From Bremerella cremea (GTDB taxonomy: Bacteria; Planctomycetota; Planctomycetia; Pirellulales; Pirellulaceae), in the NCBI RefSeq assembly GCF_003335505.1, contig NZ_QPEX01000045.1, forward strand, positions 496,001 to 560,000: a stretch of 64,000 nucleotides of DNA. The letters run 5' to 3'. A program made the translations under genes and the position numbers. This document shows positions 52,875 through 61,232 of the stretch, piece after piece. Position 1 is the first letter of the stretch. Each line of letters opens with the position of its first letter. The notes under the pieces are model-generated. The model searched no databases and was not told where the DNA came from. It was given only the letters and a program-made list of their open reading frames with translations.

Positions 52875-54446
52875 TTACTTGTTGTTCTTCGTCACGCCAT
52901 CCCAATCGTCGGTCCGGAAAGGCGTTACCGGCATTCCTTGCACGTTCTGCAAATTGGCAACCGGGTTGTCAGCCCAAGCATACCGCACAGCGACCGGCTG
53001 TTTGACTTCGGGACTCGCAACGCGAACATGCTTGGCATCGACGATACTGGCCGTGGCATGCACAAACTTCTTATCTTCCCCAGCGATCGTGAAGCCTTGC
53101 AGGGCGCGTGTATCGAAGGAATCGAGCTGGCTGCCGAAGGTATCAAACTCTAACACGATCGCGTCTCGATCCACTTTCATCGACTTGTAACGTGGACTTT
53201 GCGAAACGATCTTGTAGCCGTAATCGTTGGCCAATGCCAAACGAGCGAGACGTTTGGCGACGTCCTGCTTGTTCTTGGGGTGAATATCTTCCGCTTCGCC
53301 CAAGTCGATGATGACCGCTTCGCCTGTCTTGGGTAGACGATCGAGCGTCATCGTTTGTGCTTCGCGGAGTTCGGCCCAATCGCTTTCGGCTGGCTGGTCT
53401 TTCTCTGGGCGGAAGTCGGCCAATTGCACCCAGTAGAAGGGGAAGTCACCTTGTCCCCAGTCGTTTCGCCAGTTTTCGATCATCAAAGGAAACAGATCGC
53501 GGTATTGGTAGGCTCGTCCGGCGTTCGATTCTCCTTGGTACCAAATGACGCCCCGAATTCCGTAGCCGATAATCGGATTCAACACCCCGTTGTAAAGATT
53601 TGCGGGACGATGCTGATTGGTCAGCGGGTTGCGTGGTGGATTTGGACGACCACCAGGAGTAGGCTTTCCTGCGGCTTTCGCCTCGTCTGCTTTTTTCTGC
53701 CAGGCAGCCAGATTGTCTCGATACTGGGCCATCGCTTTTTCGTGATCGTAAGTAGCTTCCGTCTTCTCCCAACGGGACAGCAATTCGTTGAACTTGCCAC
53801 TTTCGCGAAGCAAATCACGATTCACCCAGGCTTCCGCCGAAGAACCACCCCACGAGTTATCGATCAAACCAATCGGCACGTCGAGTGTTTGCTCCAACTG
53901 CCGACCGAAAAAGTAACCAACCGCTGAGAAACTACCGACCGTTTCCGGGGTGCAAATCTCCCACTTGCCGTTGAAGTTGTCTTGCGGCTCTTGCGTGCCA
54001 ACCTGAGGGACCGTGATCAAACGCATTTTGGGAAAATTGGCGGTCAGCTTTTCGATGTCAGCATCGTTCGCTGAGTTCACGTCCCACTGCATGTTCGACT
54101 GGCCACTGCAAACCCAAACTTCGCCAACCAAAACATCTGAAATAACCTTTTCGCTGTCGCCACTGCGCACGACCACTTCATGCGGGCCACCCGCAGGCAG
54201 CGATTTCAGTTCCGCTTTCCAGCGACCGTCATCGTTGGCGGTGACGTTCACTTTCTGATCACCTAGGGTAACCGTTACATCAGCACCTTTGTCAGCTTGG
54301 CCCCAAATAAAGATGGGCATGTCTCGCTGCAGCACCATGTGATCGGTGAACAGGTTGGGCAATTTCAATTCGGCTTGCAGAGAACCTGCAAACAAGCAGG
54401 CAAACAGCACAGCAAACATGCCACAAGGCAACGGACGCATTCTCAT
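52875..54446 (-). CDS. Secreted sialate O-acetylesterase-like protein
   Basis: The 523-residue product has a signal peptide (MRMRPLPCGMFAVLFACLF) followed by the SGNH-type SASA family core: CSGQSNMQWDV holds the catalytic Ser, SWGGSSAEAWV follows, and DLGEAEDIHPKNK holds the Asp-His pair. An immunoglobulin-like stretch lies between (VTVTLGDQKVNVTANDDGRW). Related planctomycete enzymes act on sulfated or acetylated algal polysaccharides; the substrate here is unknown. ATG 54446 has GGAG 9 bases upstream. It is divergent from the DUF1080 gene. Confidence 0.87.
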   Translation of the reverse strand: MRMRPLPCGMFAVLFACLFAGSLQAELKLPNLFTDHMVLQRDMPIFIWGQADKGADVTVTLGDQKVNVTANDDGRWKAELKSLPAGGPHEVVVRSGDSEKVISDVLVGEVWVCSGQSNMQWDVNSANDADIEKLTANFPKMRLITVPQVGTQEPQDNFNGKWEICTPETVGSFSAVGYFFGRQLEQTLDVPIGLIDNSWGGSSAEAWVNRDLLRESGKFNELLSRWEKTEATYDHEKAMAQYRDNLAAWQKKADEAKAAGKPTPGGRPNPPRNPLTNQHRPANLYNGVLNPIIGYGIRGVIWYQGESNAGRAYQYRDLFPLMIENWRNDWGQGDFPFYWVQLADFRPEKDQPAESDWAELREAQTMTLDRLPKTGEAVIIDLGEAEDIHPKNKQDVAKRLARLALANDYGYKIVSQSPRYKSMKVDRDAIVLEFDTFGSQLDSFDTRALQGFTIAGEDKKFVHATASIVDAKHVRVASPEVKQPVAVRYAWADNPVANLQNVQGMPVTPFRTDDWDGVTKNNK

Positions 54447-54710
54447 GAGGGATGTCTCCAAGGAGGGAAATGGGAATAGAAAACTCCGGCAAGACCGCTC
54501 ACTATAACACACCGAGAATGAGGAAACAGCCATTGAAAACCGTATCCCAATTGATGGTTTCAGCTCCGTTTCTCGCGATTTCCCTTGTGTCTTCCTGCCG
54601 ATCGCCCCTACCTTTTCCAGGGATGGACACTGTACAGAATCTCAACTATTCTGAATTTCATTAGCATTCCCCCTCGCTTCCCCCGATTACCCACAAAGGA
54701 ATACCTCCTC

Positions 54711-55409
54711 ATGACACGTACTTGGATTACCCTTCCCTGCTTTGTTGCCGTTTTATTTACCGCAGGTTTTTGCCAAGCGGCAGAAGACGAAAAGTTCGTT
54801 CCGCTGTTCGATGGTGAAACGCTCGACGGTTGGGTTCAACATGGCGGCACGGCGAAGTACACCGTCGAAGATGGCATGATCGTGGGCACTTCAGTTCCCA
54901 AAACTGGCAACAGCTTTCTTTGCACCGAAAAGCCGTACGACAACTTCATTCTGGAAGTGGAATACATGGTCGATCCGCTGTTGAACTCTGGCATCCAGAT
55001 TCGCAGCAACGTTTACGACGAAAAGAAGACTTACAAGACCGACGAAGGGAAAGAGATCACTGTCTCGCCCGGTCGCGTGCATGGCTACCAAGTTGAAATC
55101 GATCCTTCGGAGCGTGCTTGGAGTGGCGGTATCTACGACGAAGGTCGCCGAGGCTGGTTGTACAAACTGGAAGGTAAAGACGACGCTCGCGCTGCATTTA
55201 AGCAAAACGAGTGGAACAAGTACCGCATCGAATGCCGTGGTGATTCGATCAAGACGTGGGTCAACGGTGTACCAGCGGCTGACCTGAAGGACGACATGAC
55301 CTCGAGCGGTTTCATTGCCCTGCAAGTGCATGGGATTGGTGGCGACGAAAAGAAAGTCGGCAAACAAATCAAATGGCGTAACGTCAACATCATCGAACTA
55401 GAAGACTAA
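54711..55409 (+). CDS. Secreted DUF1080 protein (3-keto-disaccharide hydrolase family)
   Basis: The 232-residue product has a signal peptide (MTRTWITLPCFVAVLFTAGF) and a single DUF1080 lectin-like fold: FVPLFDGETLDGWVQ, GNSFLCTEKPYDNFILEVEY, SGIQIRSN, WSGGIYDEGRRGWL and IKWRNVNI. Some members hydrolyse 3-keto-disaccharides; the role of this one is inference. AAAGGA lies 10 bases before ATG 54711. Its neighbour is the divergent esterase gene. Confidence 0.88.
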   Translation: MTRTWITLPCFVAVLFTAGFCQAAEDEKFVPLFDGETLDGWVQHGGTAKYTVEDGMIVGTSVPKTGNSFLCTEKPYDNFILEVEYMVDPLLNSGIQIRSNVYDEKKTYKTDEGKEITVSPGRVHGYQVEIDPSERAWSGGIYDEGRRGWLYKLEGKDDARAAFKQNEWNKYRIECRGDSIKTWVNGVPAADLKDDMTSSGFIALQVHGIGGDEKKVGKQIKWRNVNIIELED

Positions 55410-55443
55410 GCTCGACGATTGTTCTGACGAACGCAATGCAGTT

Positions 55444-55481
55444 AAGACAGGTCGCAATTTTCTTGCGGCCTGTCTTTTTTT
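55444..55481 (+). terminator. Intrinsic terminator of the DUF1080 gene
   Basis: Arms 55444-55457 and 55463-55476 pair over 14 bases, with one G-U, and the right arm runs directly into a T run to 55481. It lies 35 bases after the stop. Confidence 0.85.
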
Positions 55482-55607
55482 GCGCGTCTGCAATCTTCTC
55501 GATCGATAAAAAACGTTAAGATCAAAACGGATTGTCTATTTCGCGATCTCCTTTCGCGTAGAACGTTAAGGAGACGCTTCCTCAAGTGATTGAACCATAA
55601 GCCCAGT

Positions 55608-56393
55608 ATGTTCCTGACTGAACCCACTCACACGCCGTACGACCTTCACTTCCGTCTGTTCGGTGTCCCTGTCCGTATTCATCCCTTGTTCTGGCTGGTC
55701 TCCGTCGTCTTAGGTTTCTATCCGAAAGATCCTAAGCAGGTGTTGTTATGGGTTGGAGCCGTTTTCATTTCCATTTTGGTACACGAGATGGGACACGCAT
55801 TCGCCATTCGCTGGTACGGTTGGTCCCCTAGTGTGGTGTTGTATTCGCTAGGAGGACTAGCGATTCACAATCCTTACACGTCGGCTTATTCGGGTACCAG
55901 CCAGATGCGGCGGAACAAGTGGACGCAGATCGTGATCAGCCTAGCGGGACCAACCGCTGGGTTCCTGTTAGCTGGAGCAATGATTGGCTTGCTAACCGTC
56001 ACCAATGTGGCCAGCTTCCGTATCCATTGGTTGGAAGGTGCCAACCTGCCAATGATCTTGCCGTTGGCGAAGATGGATCCGCAGAAATACATTTACCTCT
56101 ACAGCTTGATCTACGACATGCTGTTCATCAACATTTGGTGGGGTATTGTCAATTTGCTACCGATTTGGCCGCTCGATGGTGGTCATGTCGCGCGAGAACT
56201 TTTTCAAATGTTCGATCGACACGAAGCGTTACGTAACTCGTTGATTCTTTCCCTCGTCTGTGCCGGCGGCATGGCAATTTGGGGATTTCAGAGTCGCGAT
56301 AGTTTCATTGCGATCATGTTCATCTTCATGGCCATCAGCAACTACCAAGACTTAACCGGTGCCGGCCGCTACGGAGGAGGAAACCCTTGGTAA
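55608..56393 (+). CDS. Site-2 protease (M50) family protein
   Basis: A 261-residue multi-pass membrane metalloprotease. The zinc motif HEMGH is in the second helix (VHEMGHAFAIRWYG) and the second conserved motif is LDGGH (WPLDGGHVARELF). These mark S2P-type intramembrane proteases. The start is uncertain: ATG 55608 gives MFLTEPTHTPYDLHF; a TTG at 55590 with a distant AAGGAG is possible. It overlaps the next gene by 7 bases. Its substrate is unknown. Confidence 0.88.
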   Translation: MFLTEPTHTPYDLHFRLFGVPVRIHPLFWLVSVVLGFYPKDPKQVLLWVGAVFISILVHEMGHAFAIRWYGWSPSVVLYSLGGLAIHNPYTSAYSGTSQMRRNKWTQIVISLAGPTAGFLLAGAMIGLLTVTNVASFRIHWLEGANLPMILPLAKMDPQKYIYLYSLIYDMLFINIWWGIVNLLPIWPLDGGHVARELFQMFDRHEALRNSLILSLVCAGGMAIWGFQSRDSFIAIMFIFMAISNYQDLTGAGRYGGGNPW

Positions 56394-57184
56394 TCGAATC
56401 GAAACCAGACATGAAACCACATCGTTTGATTGTGTTGGGCGCAAGTAACGTCGCCAAAAGCTTGGAAGTGCTGCTGAATGTTGCTCCGCGCATGATGCCT
56501 AAGCCACTCGAAGTTTACGCGGCGATTGGTCGCGGGCGTTCTTACGGGGTCGCTTCCAAGTTTCTTTTTCGTGGTCTTCCCGGAATTTTAGAGTCCGAAC
56601 TTTGGCCTGTTTTGAAAAAAGGAAACAACGAAGCAGAAACGTCATGTGTGATCACCGACGTTGGCAACGACCTCTTGTACGATCAATCGGTCGATCAAAT
56701 TATCGACTGGGTCGAGCAGTGCATTATTCGCTTACGGCAAACCGAAGGACGCATCGCCATCACCGGCATTCCTCTTTCGTGCGTGCGAAGTTTAGCACCG
56801 TACAAGTTCAAAGCATTTCGCACGATGATGTTCCCTCGTTCACGTCTGCAATTGCAAACCGTGCAAGAGCGTGCGGAAGCATTAGACGTCCGTTTGCAGC
56901 AGCTTGCCAACGACGACGACATCACGTTTATCCCGCAAAAACCCGAGTGGTATGGCTTCGATCCTATTCATTGGAAGCAAGCCAAACGCCCTGAAGTTTG
57001 GCACACGATCCTTAGCACGCTGGGGCATGCGACGTTTGATTATTCTCGTGTGCATTCGAGCTTCTTTCACTCGATGAAGCATTGGAGAACGCGTCCCGCA
57101 TCGCGCACGCTGTTTGGCTTTCAACAAACGCAAACACAACCTTCGATTCATCGTGGCGAACATCTTACGGTCGCGCTCTATTGA
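56387..57184 (+). CDS. SGNH/GDSL-like hydrolase-fold protein
   Basis: The 265-residue protein has VLGASNVAKS in place of the GDS block, TDVGNDLLYD as block III and FDPIHW as the DXXH block V, the order of SGNH hydrolases. There is no signal peptide. The start is TTG 56387, seven bases inside the upstream gene, with a strong GGAGGAGG 6-7 bases upstream; an ATG at 56411 has no such site. Coupling to the site-2 protease gene suggests a common task. Enzyme activity is not proven by the motifs seen. Confidence 0.7.
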   Translation: MVIESKPDMKPHRLIVLGASNVAKSLEVLLNVAPRMMPKPLEVYAAIGRGRSYGVASKFLFRGLPGILESELWPVLKKGNNEAETSCVITDVGNDLLYDQSVDQIIDWVEQCIIRLRQTEGRIAITGIPLSCVRSLAPYKFKAFRTMMFPRSRLQLQTVQERAEALDVRLQQLANDDDITFIPQKPEWYGFDPIHWKQAKRPEVWHTILSTLGHATFDYSRVHSSFFHSMKHWRTRPASRTLFGFQQTQTQPSIHRGEHLTVALY

Positions 57185-57191
57185 TGATCAT

Positions 57192-57219
57192 GAAGCGCGC
57201 GATGTTGATCGCGCGCTTC
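57192..57219. other. Perfect hairpin after the SGNH-like gene
   Basis: GAAGCGCGCGAT (57192-57203) and its complement (57208-57219) form 12 base pairs around a GTTG loop, 8 bases after the stop. There is no T run. It is likely a transcript end or stabilising element. Confidence 0.5.
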
Positions 57220-57303
57220 TAACATGCGGTTCGCCTTTCTACGCGATCCCGATTTTTTCTCAAAGAAGTTTGCAGTTGTGTGTCGCGACATGTGGAAAAC
57301 GTG

Positions 57304-57331
57304 TTGCAAAAAAAACGAATATACGTACAAC
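57304..57331 (+). promoter_or_regulatory. Possible promoter of the histone-like gene
   Basis: TTGCAA (57304-57309) and TACAAC (57326-57331) with a 16-base spacer lie in an AT-rich stretch about 190 bases before the gene. It would give a long leader, unusual for a small gene. The rest of the 57185-57521 gap holds no gene. Confidence 0.3.
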
Positions 57332-57521
57332 TTACCTCAGCTTCTTTTGTGAATGGCCTTATGAAAGGCACCGGGCTGCATAGGAAGCTGCACTGCCCAT
57401 CGGGCGCCCGGCTAGATTTTCAAGTTTGTCGCTAACGCAACGGAATGAAGAAGTGACTCGATCGGTTCGATTCATTTCAATTTGAAGTGCAACGCGACGT
57501 GATCTTACGGAGGACGTAATA

Positions 57522-57842
57522 GTGGCCACAAAGAAGAAAACCGTGAAGAAGGCGGCACCTAAGAAAGCAGCAACCAAAAAGGCTGCCACCAAGAAGGCCG
57601 CGCCAAAGAAGGCTGCCGCCAAGAAAGCCGCACCGAAGAAGGCTGCCGTGAAGAAGGCCGTCAAGAAGGCTGCCCCAAAGAAGAAGGCTGCGAAGAAGGC
57701 AGCCGTCAAAAAAGCTGCTCCTAAAAAGGTAGCGAAGAAGACCACCAAGAAGGCGGCTGTGAAGAAGACCGCCACCAAGTCGACAACCGTCAAAAAGGCT
57801 GCGAAGAAGTCGGCCAAGAAGACCGCAAAGAAAAAGTCCTAA
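57522..57842 (+). CDS. Lysine/alanine-rich histone H1-like protein
   Basis: The 106-residue protein has 46 lysines and is built of repeated KKAAP/KKAAT/KKAAV units, as in bacterial histone H1-like and AlgP-type proteins. It has no other domain. It should bind DNA without sequence preference and affect chromatin or gene expression; that is inferred from composition. The start is a GTG at 57522 with GGAGGA upstream. It is followed by a strong terminator. Confidence 0.85.
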   Translation: MATKKKTVKKAAPKKAATKKAATKKAAPKKAAAKKAAPKKAAVKKAVKKAAPKKKAAKKAAVKKAAPKKVAKKTTKKAAVKKTATKSTTVKKAAKKSAKKTAKKKS

Positions 57843-57919
57843 GACCTAGCCTGCGGTAAGCACCGAAAAGAAGCACGGCTAGCCGCGCATCTTTTCCCTC
57901 AGCAAGATCACAACGAGAC

Positions 57920-57958
57920 AGAGCCGTTTTTCTTAGCGAAAAACGGCTCTAACTTTTT
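57920..57958 (+). terminator. Intrinsic terminator of the histone-like gene
   Basis: AGAGCCGTTTTTC (57920-57932) and its complement (57938-57950) form a perfect 13-base-pair stem with a 5-base loop, followed by AACTTTTTC. On the minus strand it is less T-rich, so it serves mainly the histone-like gene. Confidence 0.8.
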
Positions 57959-58007
57959 CTTGTTTGATCGTTTGCAATGCTGACTTAAGTTACTACAAGT
58001 CAAACAC

Positions 58008-59075
58008 TTACAGTACCGTGAGGCTCGGCATCGGTGGCTTCTCAGCGGCCGATTCGGCTAACTGCTTCACCAGGCTGTAAGCAATCTGTTCGAAGCGTGG
58101 AGCAGTAACCTCGTTCTCTAAAACGTGAGCCGTGTTACCCGCATCACCATCCTCGCGAATCGAGATCGTGATGGGAACGTCCCCTAAGAAAGGCACGCCC
58201 AGTTCTTCGGCCTTCTTCTTAGCGCCACCCCGGCCGAAAATATCCCATTCTTTGCCGGTATCAGGGCAAACGAAGCCACTCATGTTCTCGACCAACCCCA
58301 ACACCGGGATCTTCACCTTGCGGAACATCGAGATCGCTTTGATCGCATCCAACAGCGCGACTTCTTGTGGTGTGCAAACAACCACACTCCCTGTCAAAGG
58401 CAACAATTGACTTAGCGTTAAGGCAATATCTCCGGTCCCAGGTGGCATATCGATAATCAAGTAGTCGAGTTCACCCCAGTTGGTATCGCGAAGGAACTGC
58501 GTAATCGCGCCATGCAGCATGGGGCCACGCCAGATCACGGCTTCGTCCGGTTCCACCAACAGGCCAATCGAAATCACCTTCATGCCGTCGACTTCGCGCG
58601 GCTGAATCTTCTTATCGATCACCTCTGGTCGACCACTAACCCCCAACAGATGAGGAACACTCGGGCCATAGACGTCGGCGTCCATCAAGCCAACTTTCGC
58701 CCCAGCTTTTTTCAACGCATACGCCAAGCAAGAAGCGACCGTGCTTTTACCCACGCCCCCTTTGCCAGAACCGACAGCGATTACGCTGCGAGCCTTCAGA
58801 CCAATCTGCCCGATCGGTTCCACCTTCCGCTGATGCACTTTCAGTTCTATTTGCACCTCGGTTAGCTCTGGAATCGCCTTTCGCACGGCGTCTTCTACGC
58901 TTTGCTTGGTCTCTTGCCACAACGGGGCACTGTGAGAAGTTAATTCCAAGATAAATGAAAGCTTCGTCTCTTGCAGGTCGATCTCTTTCACTTGATCGGT
59001 CGTGGTAATCGAACGCCCACTAAGTGGGTCTTTGATACCTTCCAAAGCTTTGATTACTTGTTGCACGTCAGCCAT
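58008..59075 (-). CDS. mrp: Mrp/ApbC-type iron-sulfur carrier ATPase
   Basis: The 355-residue protein has an N-terminal MIP18 (DUF59) domain (about 1-90) and a P-loop ATPase with the deviant Walker A GSGKGGVGKST, DADVYGPSVPHLLG and IDMPPGTGDIALTLSQ. Where many ApbC proteins have CPXCG, it reads FVCPDTGKEW, so only one cysteine of the CXXC cluster ligand pair is present. Start ATG 59075 has CAGGAG 8 bases upstream. It probably carries iron-sulfur clusters, though the missing Cys makes this less sure. Confidence 0.9.
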   Translation of the reverse strand: MADVQQVIKALEGIKDPLSGRSITTTDQVKEIDLQETKLSFILELTSHSAPLWQETKQSVEDAVRKAIPELTEVQIELKVHQRKVEPIGQIGLKARSVIAVGSGKGGVGKSTVASCLAYALKKAGAKVGLMDADVYGPSVPHLLGVSGRPEVIDKKIQPREVDGMKVISIGLLVEPDEAVIWRGPMLHGAITQFLRDTNWGELDYLIIDMPPGTGDIALTLSQLLPLTGSVVVCTPQEVALLDAIKAISMFRKVKIPVLGLVENMSGFVCPDTGKEWDIFGRGGAKKKAEELGVPFLGDVPITISIREDGDAGNTAHVLENEVTAPRFEQIAYSLVKQLAESAAEKPPMPSLTVL

Positions 59076-59154
59076 GGAGAACTCTCCTGAGGGAAAAGCG
59101 ATCGACGAAGGAATCAAACTTCGCCGCGCTGAATGAACTTGAATGTGGGGGCAG

Positions 59155-59592
59155 TTACCACGGAAGCCAATCCAAGGGGTCCTGCACTTCCGTTGTTTCT
59201 TCACTTGAAGGAAATGCCTTCAAGAGTCGATCGATCGTCTTGGCAAGCCTGGGCACCGCTTGGCTTCCGATGAAGACCAAGCCACTTCCCATTTCAAAAC
59301 TTGCGTGATGCCATGCTTCCATCTCTTCGTCCAGCAGAAGCAAGACCTGGCAATTGGGCCAACGCACATGAGCCTGGGCAGCTTGCCGCAACCTAGCCGC
59401 ACACTGCGAGGCCGACATCGCCTGACGCAAGGCAATCAGAAGCAGGCGATCGCTCTCTTCCGCCAGCAGCTTATCGACTTCCGAAGCGATACGGGCTTCT
59501 ATGAAGCCAGCAGACATCGGCGCGACCGCCCGGAGGCGTGGTGCCCAATAAGGGTGAGTTTCGTAAAGGATACACCGAGCCGACCGATCCAT
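59155..59592 (-). CDS. Hypothetical partner of the sigma-54-like regulator
   Basis: A 145-residue soluble protein (MDRSARCILYETHPYW...). It has a Leu/Ala-rich middle (LLLIALRQAMSASQC, VLLLLDEEMEAW) resembling a small alpha/beta fold, with no clear family. It sits 66 bases after the regulator stop on the same strand and 80 bases before mrp, so probably part of the same transcript. An in-frame GTG at 59601 is an alternative start. Confidence 0.6.
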   Translation of the reverse strand: MDRSARCILYETHPYWAPRLRAVAPMSAGFIEARIASEVDKLLAEESDRLLLIALRQAMSASQCAARLRQAAQAHVRWPNCQVLLLLDEEMEAWHHASFEMGSGLVFIGSQAVPRLAKTIDRLLKAFPSSEETTEVQDPLDWLPW

Positions 59593-59658
59593 GACAACCA
59601 CTGTTCATCGTAAAAAGAGAGATCAAAAGTGACAACCACGCCCAACCCCGTGCCAGAC

Positions 59659-61035
59659 CTATTCTAGCCCCCACTGTTCGATCCGCCGATGCAACCGAGC
59701 GCGGGAGATACTCAGCATGTTGGCCGCTTGCGTCTTGTTTCCCTTGGCAGCTTTCAGCGTACGCTCGATGATCTGCCGCTCGTACGCCTCTAAGGCGGCA
59801 TCTAGGTCGACTGACTCCGCTGGCTTGGCCTCGGTCACTTTGCGTGGGGCGTGCGAAACGGCCACCGGGAAGTCGGTCACGTTTAACGTAAACCCCGTTG
59901 CCACTTCGTGCGCGGCGATCAACATTTCGTTCAGTTCATCAATATTTCCAGGCCACTCTTGCTGCTGCAGCCGATCGATGGCATCCGCTGAAATGGATTG
60001 CAATTGGCGATCAGAAGTGATGTTCAATTCTTCCAATACGGCCTGAGCGAGATACGGAATGTCCTCTGGGCGATCACACAGGGGGGGCAAAGTGATTTCT
60101 AACGTCGAAAGCCGAAAGGCCAAGTCTTCCCGAAACTGACCGCGCCGAGCCAGCGTTAACAGCGACTCTTCCGCCGTCGAAAGAATTCGCAAATCAACGT
60201 CGATTAAATCCAACAAATGCAACAGCTCGCTTTGGGCTCCCAGATCTAACTTCTCGGCATTTAACAATATCAACGACGCGCGATTCGCTTCGTCGTCGTC
60301 AAGGCAACGGCGGGCAAATGCGCGAATGGTCGTTTGCATAATCTCGGCGTCCATCAGTTCCCCTTGAATCGTAATCACGGGCCCGACTTGGCCGTGATGC
60401 GAGGAGTAACAAATGGTCCGAGCGACTTTCTCTTTGCCAGTGCCTGGCTGGCCGATCACTAACACCGGCACACGCGATTGCGAGGCCAAGTCGACCAGGC
60501 GCCGTACACGAATCATCGCCGTGCTAATGCCAACCAAGTGGCTGACCGAATACTTACCCCGATACTCGTGCCGCAACGCTTGCAAAGCGGCATGAATTTC
60601 TTCCTGAGGTTGCAATGGGCCTGCGTGCGGAAAGCGATCAGGTGGCCCCAGCATGACCACCACATTGCGTACCAGAGACACTTCGTCGGTATCTTGGCTG
60701 TCGGCCAAAGGAACGAAGACAGCTCGCCAGGTGGCCAACTCGGCATCTTCTCCGGCAACTGCTAACGTTACCTCGCGCGTGCCGACCTCACCTAGCCAGA
60801 CATTCGACGCGGGACAAAGGTCGGCCACCAGCTGCAAGGGGCGAGGCAACTGCCCCAGGCCATGATACTTGGCGGTTTGTTCGAGCAGTTCGTCACGAGA
60901 GATTCCCAGCGTTTTTTCAGCAGCGGCGTTCAAATATCGAACCAAGTTTCCTTCGCCAAACAAAACAATTGGCCAAGCCGAAAGATCGAATGCTTGCAGC
61001 AAAAACGTAGTCGGTTTGCGAGGAGGAGAAGGCAC
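59659..61035 (-). CDS. PAS - AAA+ - Fis-type regulator, degenerate sigma-54 activator
   Basis: The 458-residue protein has a PAS domain (about 15-110), a NtrC-family AAA+ domain (about 165-385) and a C-terminal Fis helix-turn-helix (NKTQAANMLSISRARLHRRI). Walker A is GQPGTGKE and resembles the family, but the GAFTGA loop that contacts sigma-54 is absent and the Walker B region reads SLILLNAEKLD without the DE pair. It may therefore bind DNA but not remodel sigma-54. The start codon is GTG 61035. It is divergent from the M20 peptidase gene. Confidence 0.8.
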   Translation of the reverse strand: MPSPPRKPTTFLLQAFDLSAWPIVLFGEGNLVRYLNAAAEKTLGISRDELLEQTAKYHGLGQLPRPLQLVADLCPASNVWLGEVGTREVTLAVAGEDAELATWRAVFVPLADSQDTDEVSLVRNVVVMLGPPDRFPHAGPLQPQEEIHAALQALRHEYRGKYSVSHLVGISTAMIRVRRLVDLASQSRVPVLVIGQPGTGKEKVARTICYSSHHGQVGPVITIQGELMDAEIMQTTIRAFARRCLDDDEANRASLILLNAEKLDLGAQSELLHLLDLIDVDLRILSTAEESLLTLARRGQFREDLAFRLSTLEITLPPLCDRPEDIPYLAQAVLEELNITSDRQLQSISADAIDRLQQQEWPGNIDELNEMLIAAHEVATGFTLNVTDFPVAVSHAPRKVTEAKPAESVDLDAALEAYERQIIERTLKAAKGNKTQAANMLSISRARLHRRIEQWGLE

Positions 61036-61232
61036 GGCGCGACTTCAAGCAAGTGATTTTAACGTCGCCGGGACGCATTCCGGCAAACTTCGCATTATAA
61101 ACTATGCCCACCCCGGTCGCGGGGCGCTTGTGAGAAATCGCCTCAGCGCGAACAATGGAAGGATACTTTCCTCCTTGTAATTAGCCGGATGGGGCGAACG
61201 AGCCCTCGATTTCCTTCCCTAGGATGCACTTT

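Noticed and set aside
57359..57817. Hydrophobic Phe/Ala-rich frame on the minus strand opposite the histone-like gene.
   Set aside because: It is the reverse of AAG/GCN repeats, so its composition is an artefact of the Lys/Ala gene.
61094..61099. TATAAT-like box on the minus strand upstream of the sigma-54-like regulator gene.
   Set aside because: No -35 element at a proper distance.
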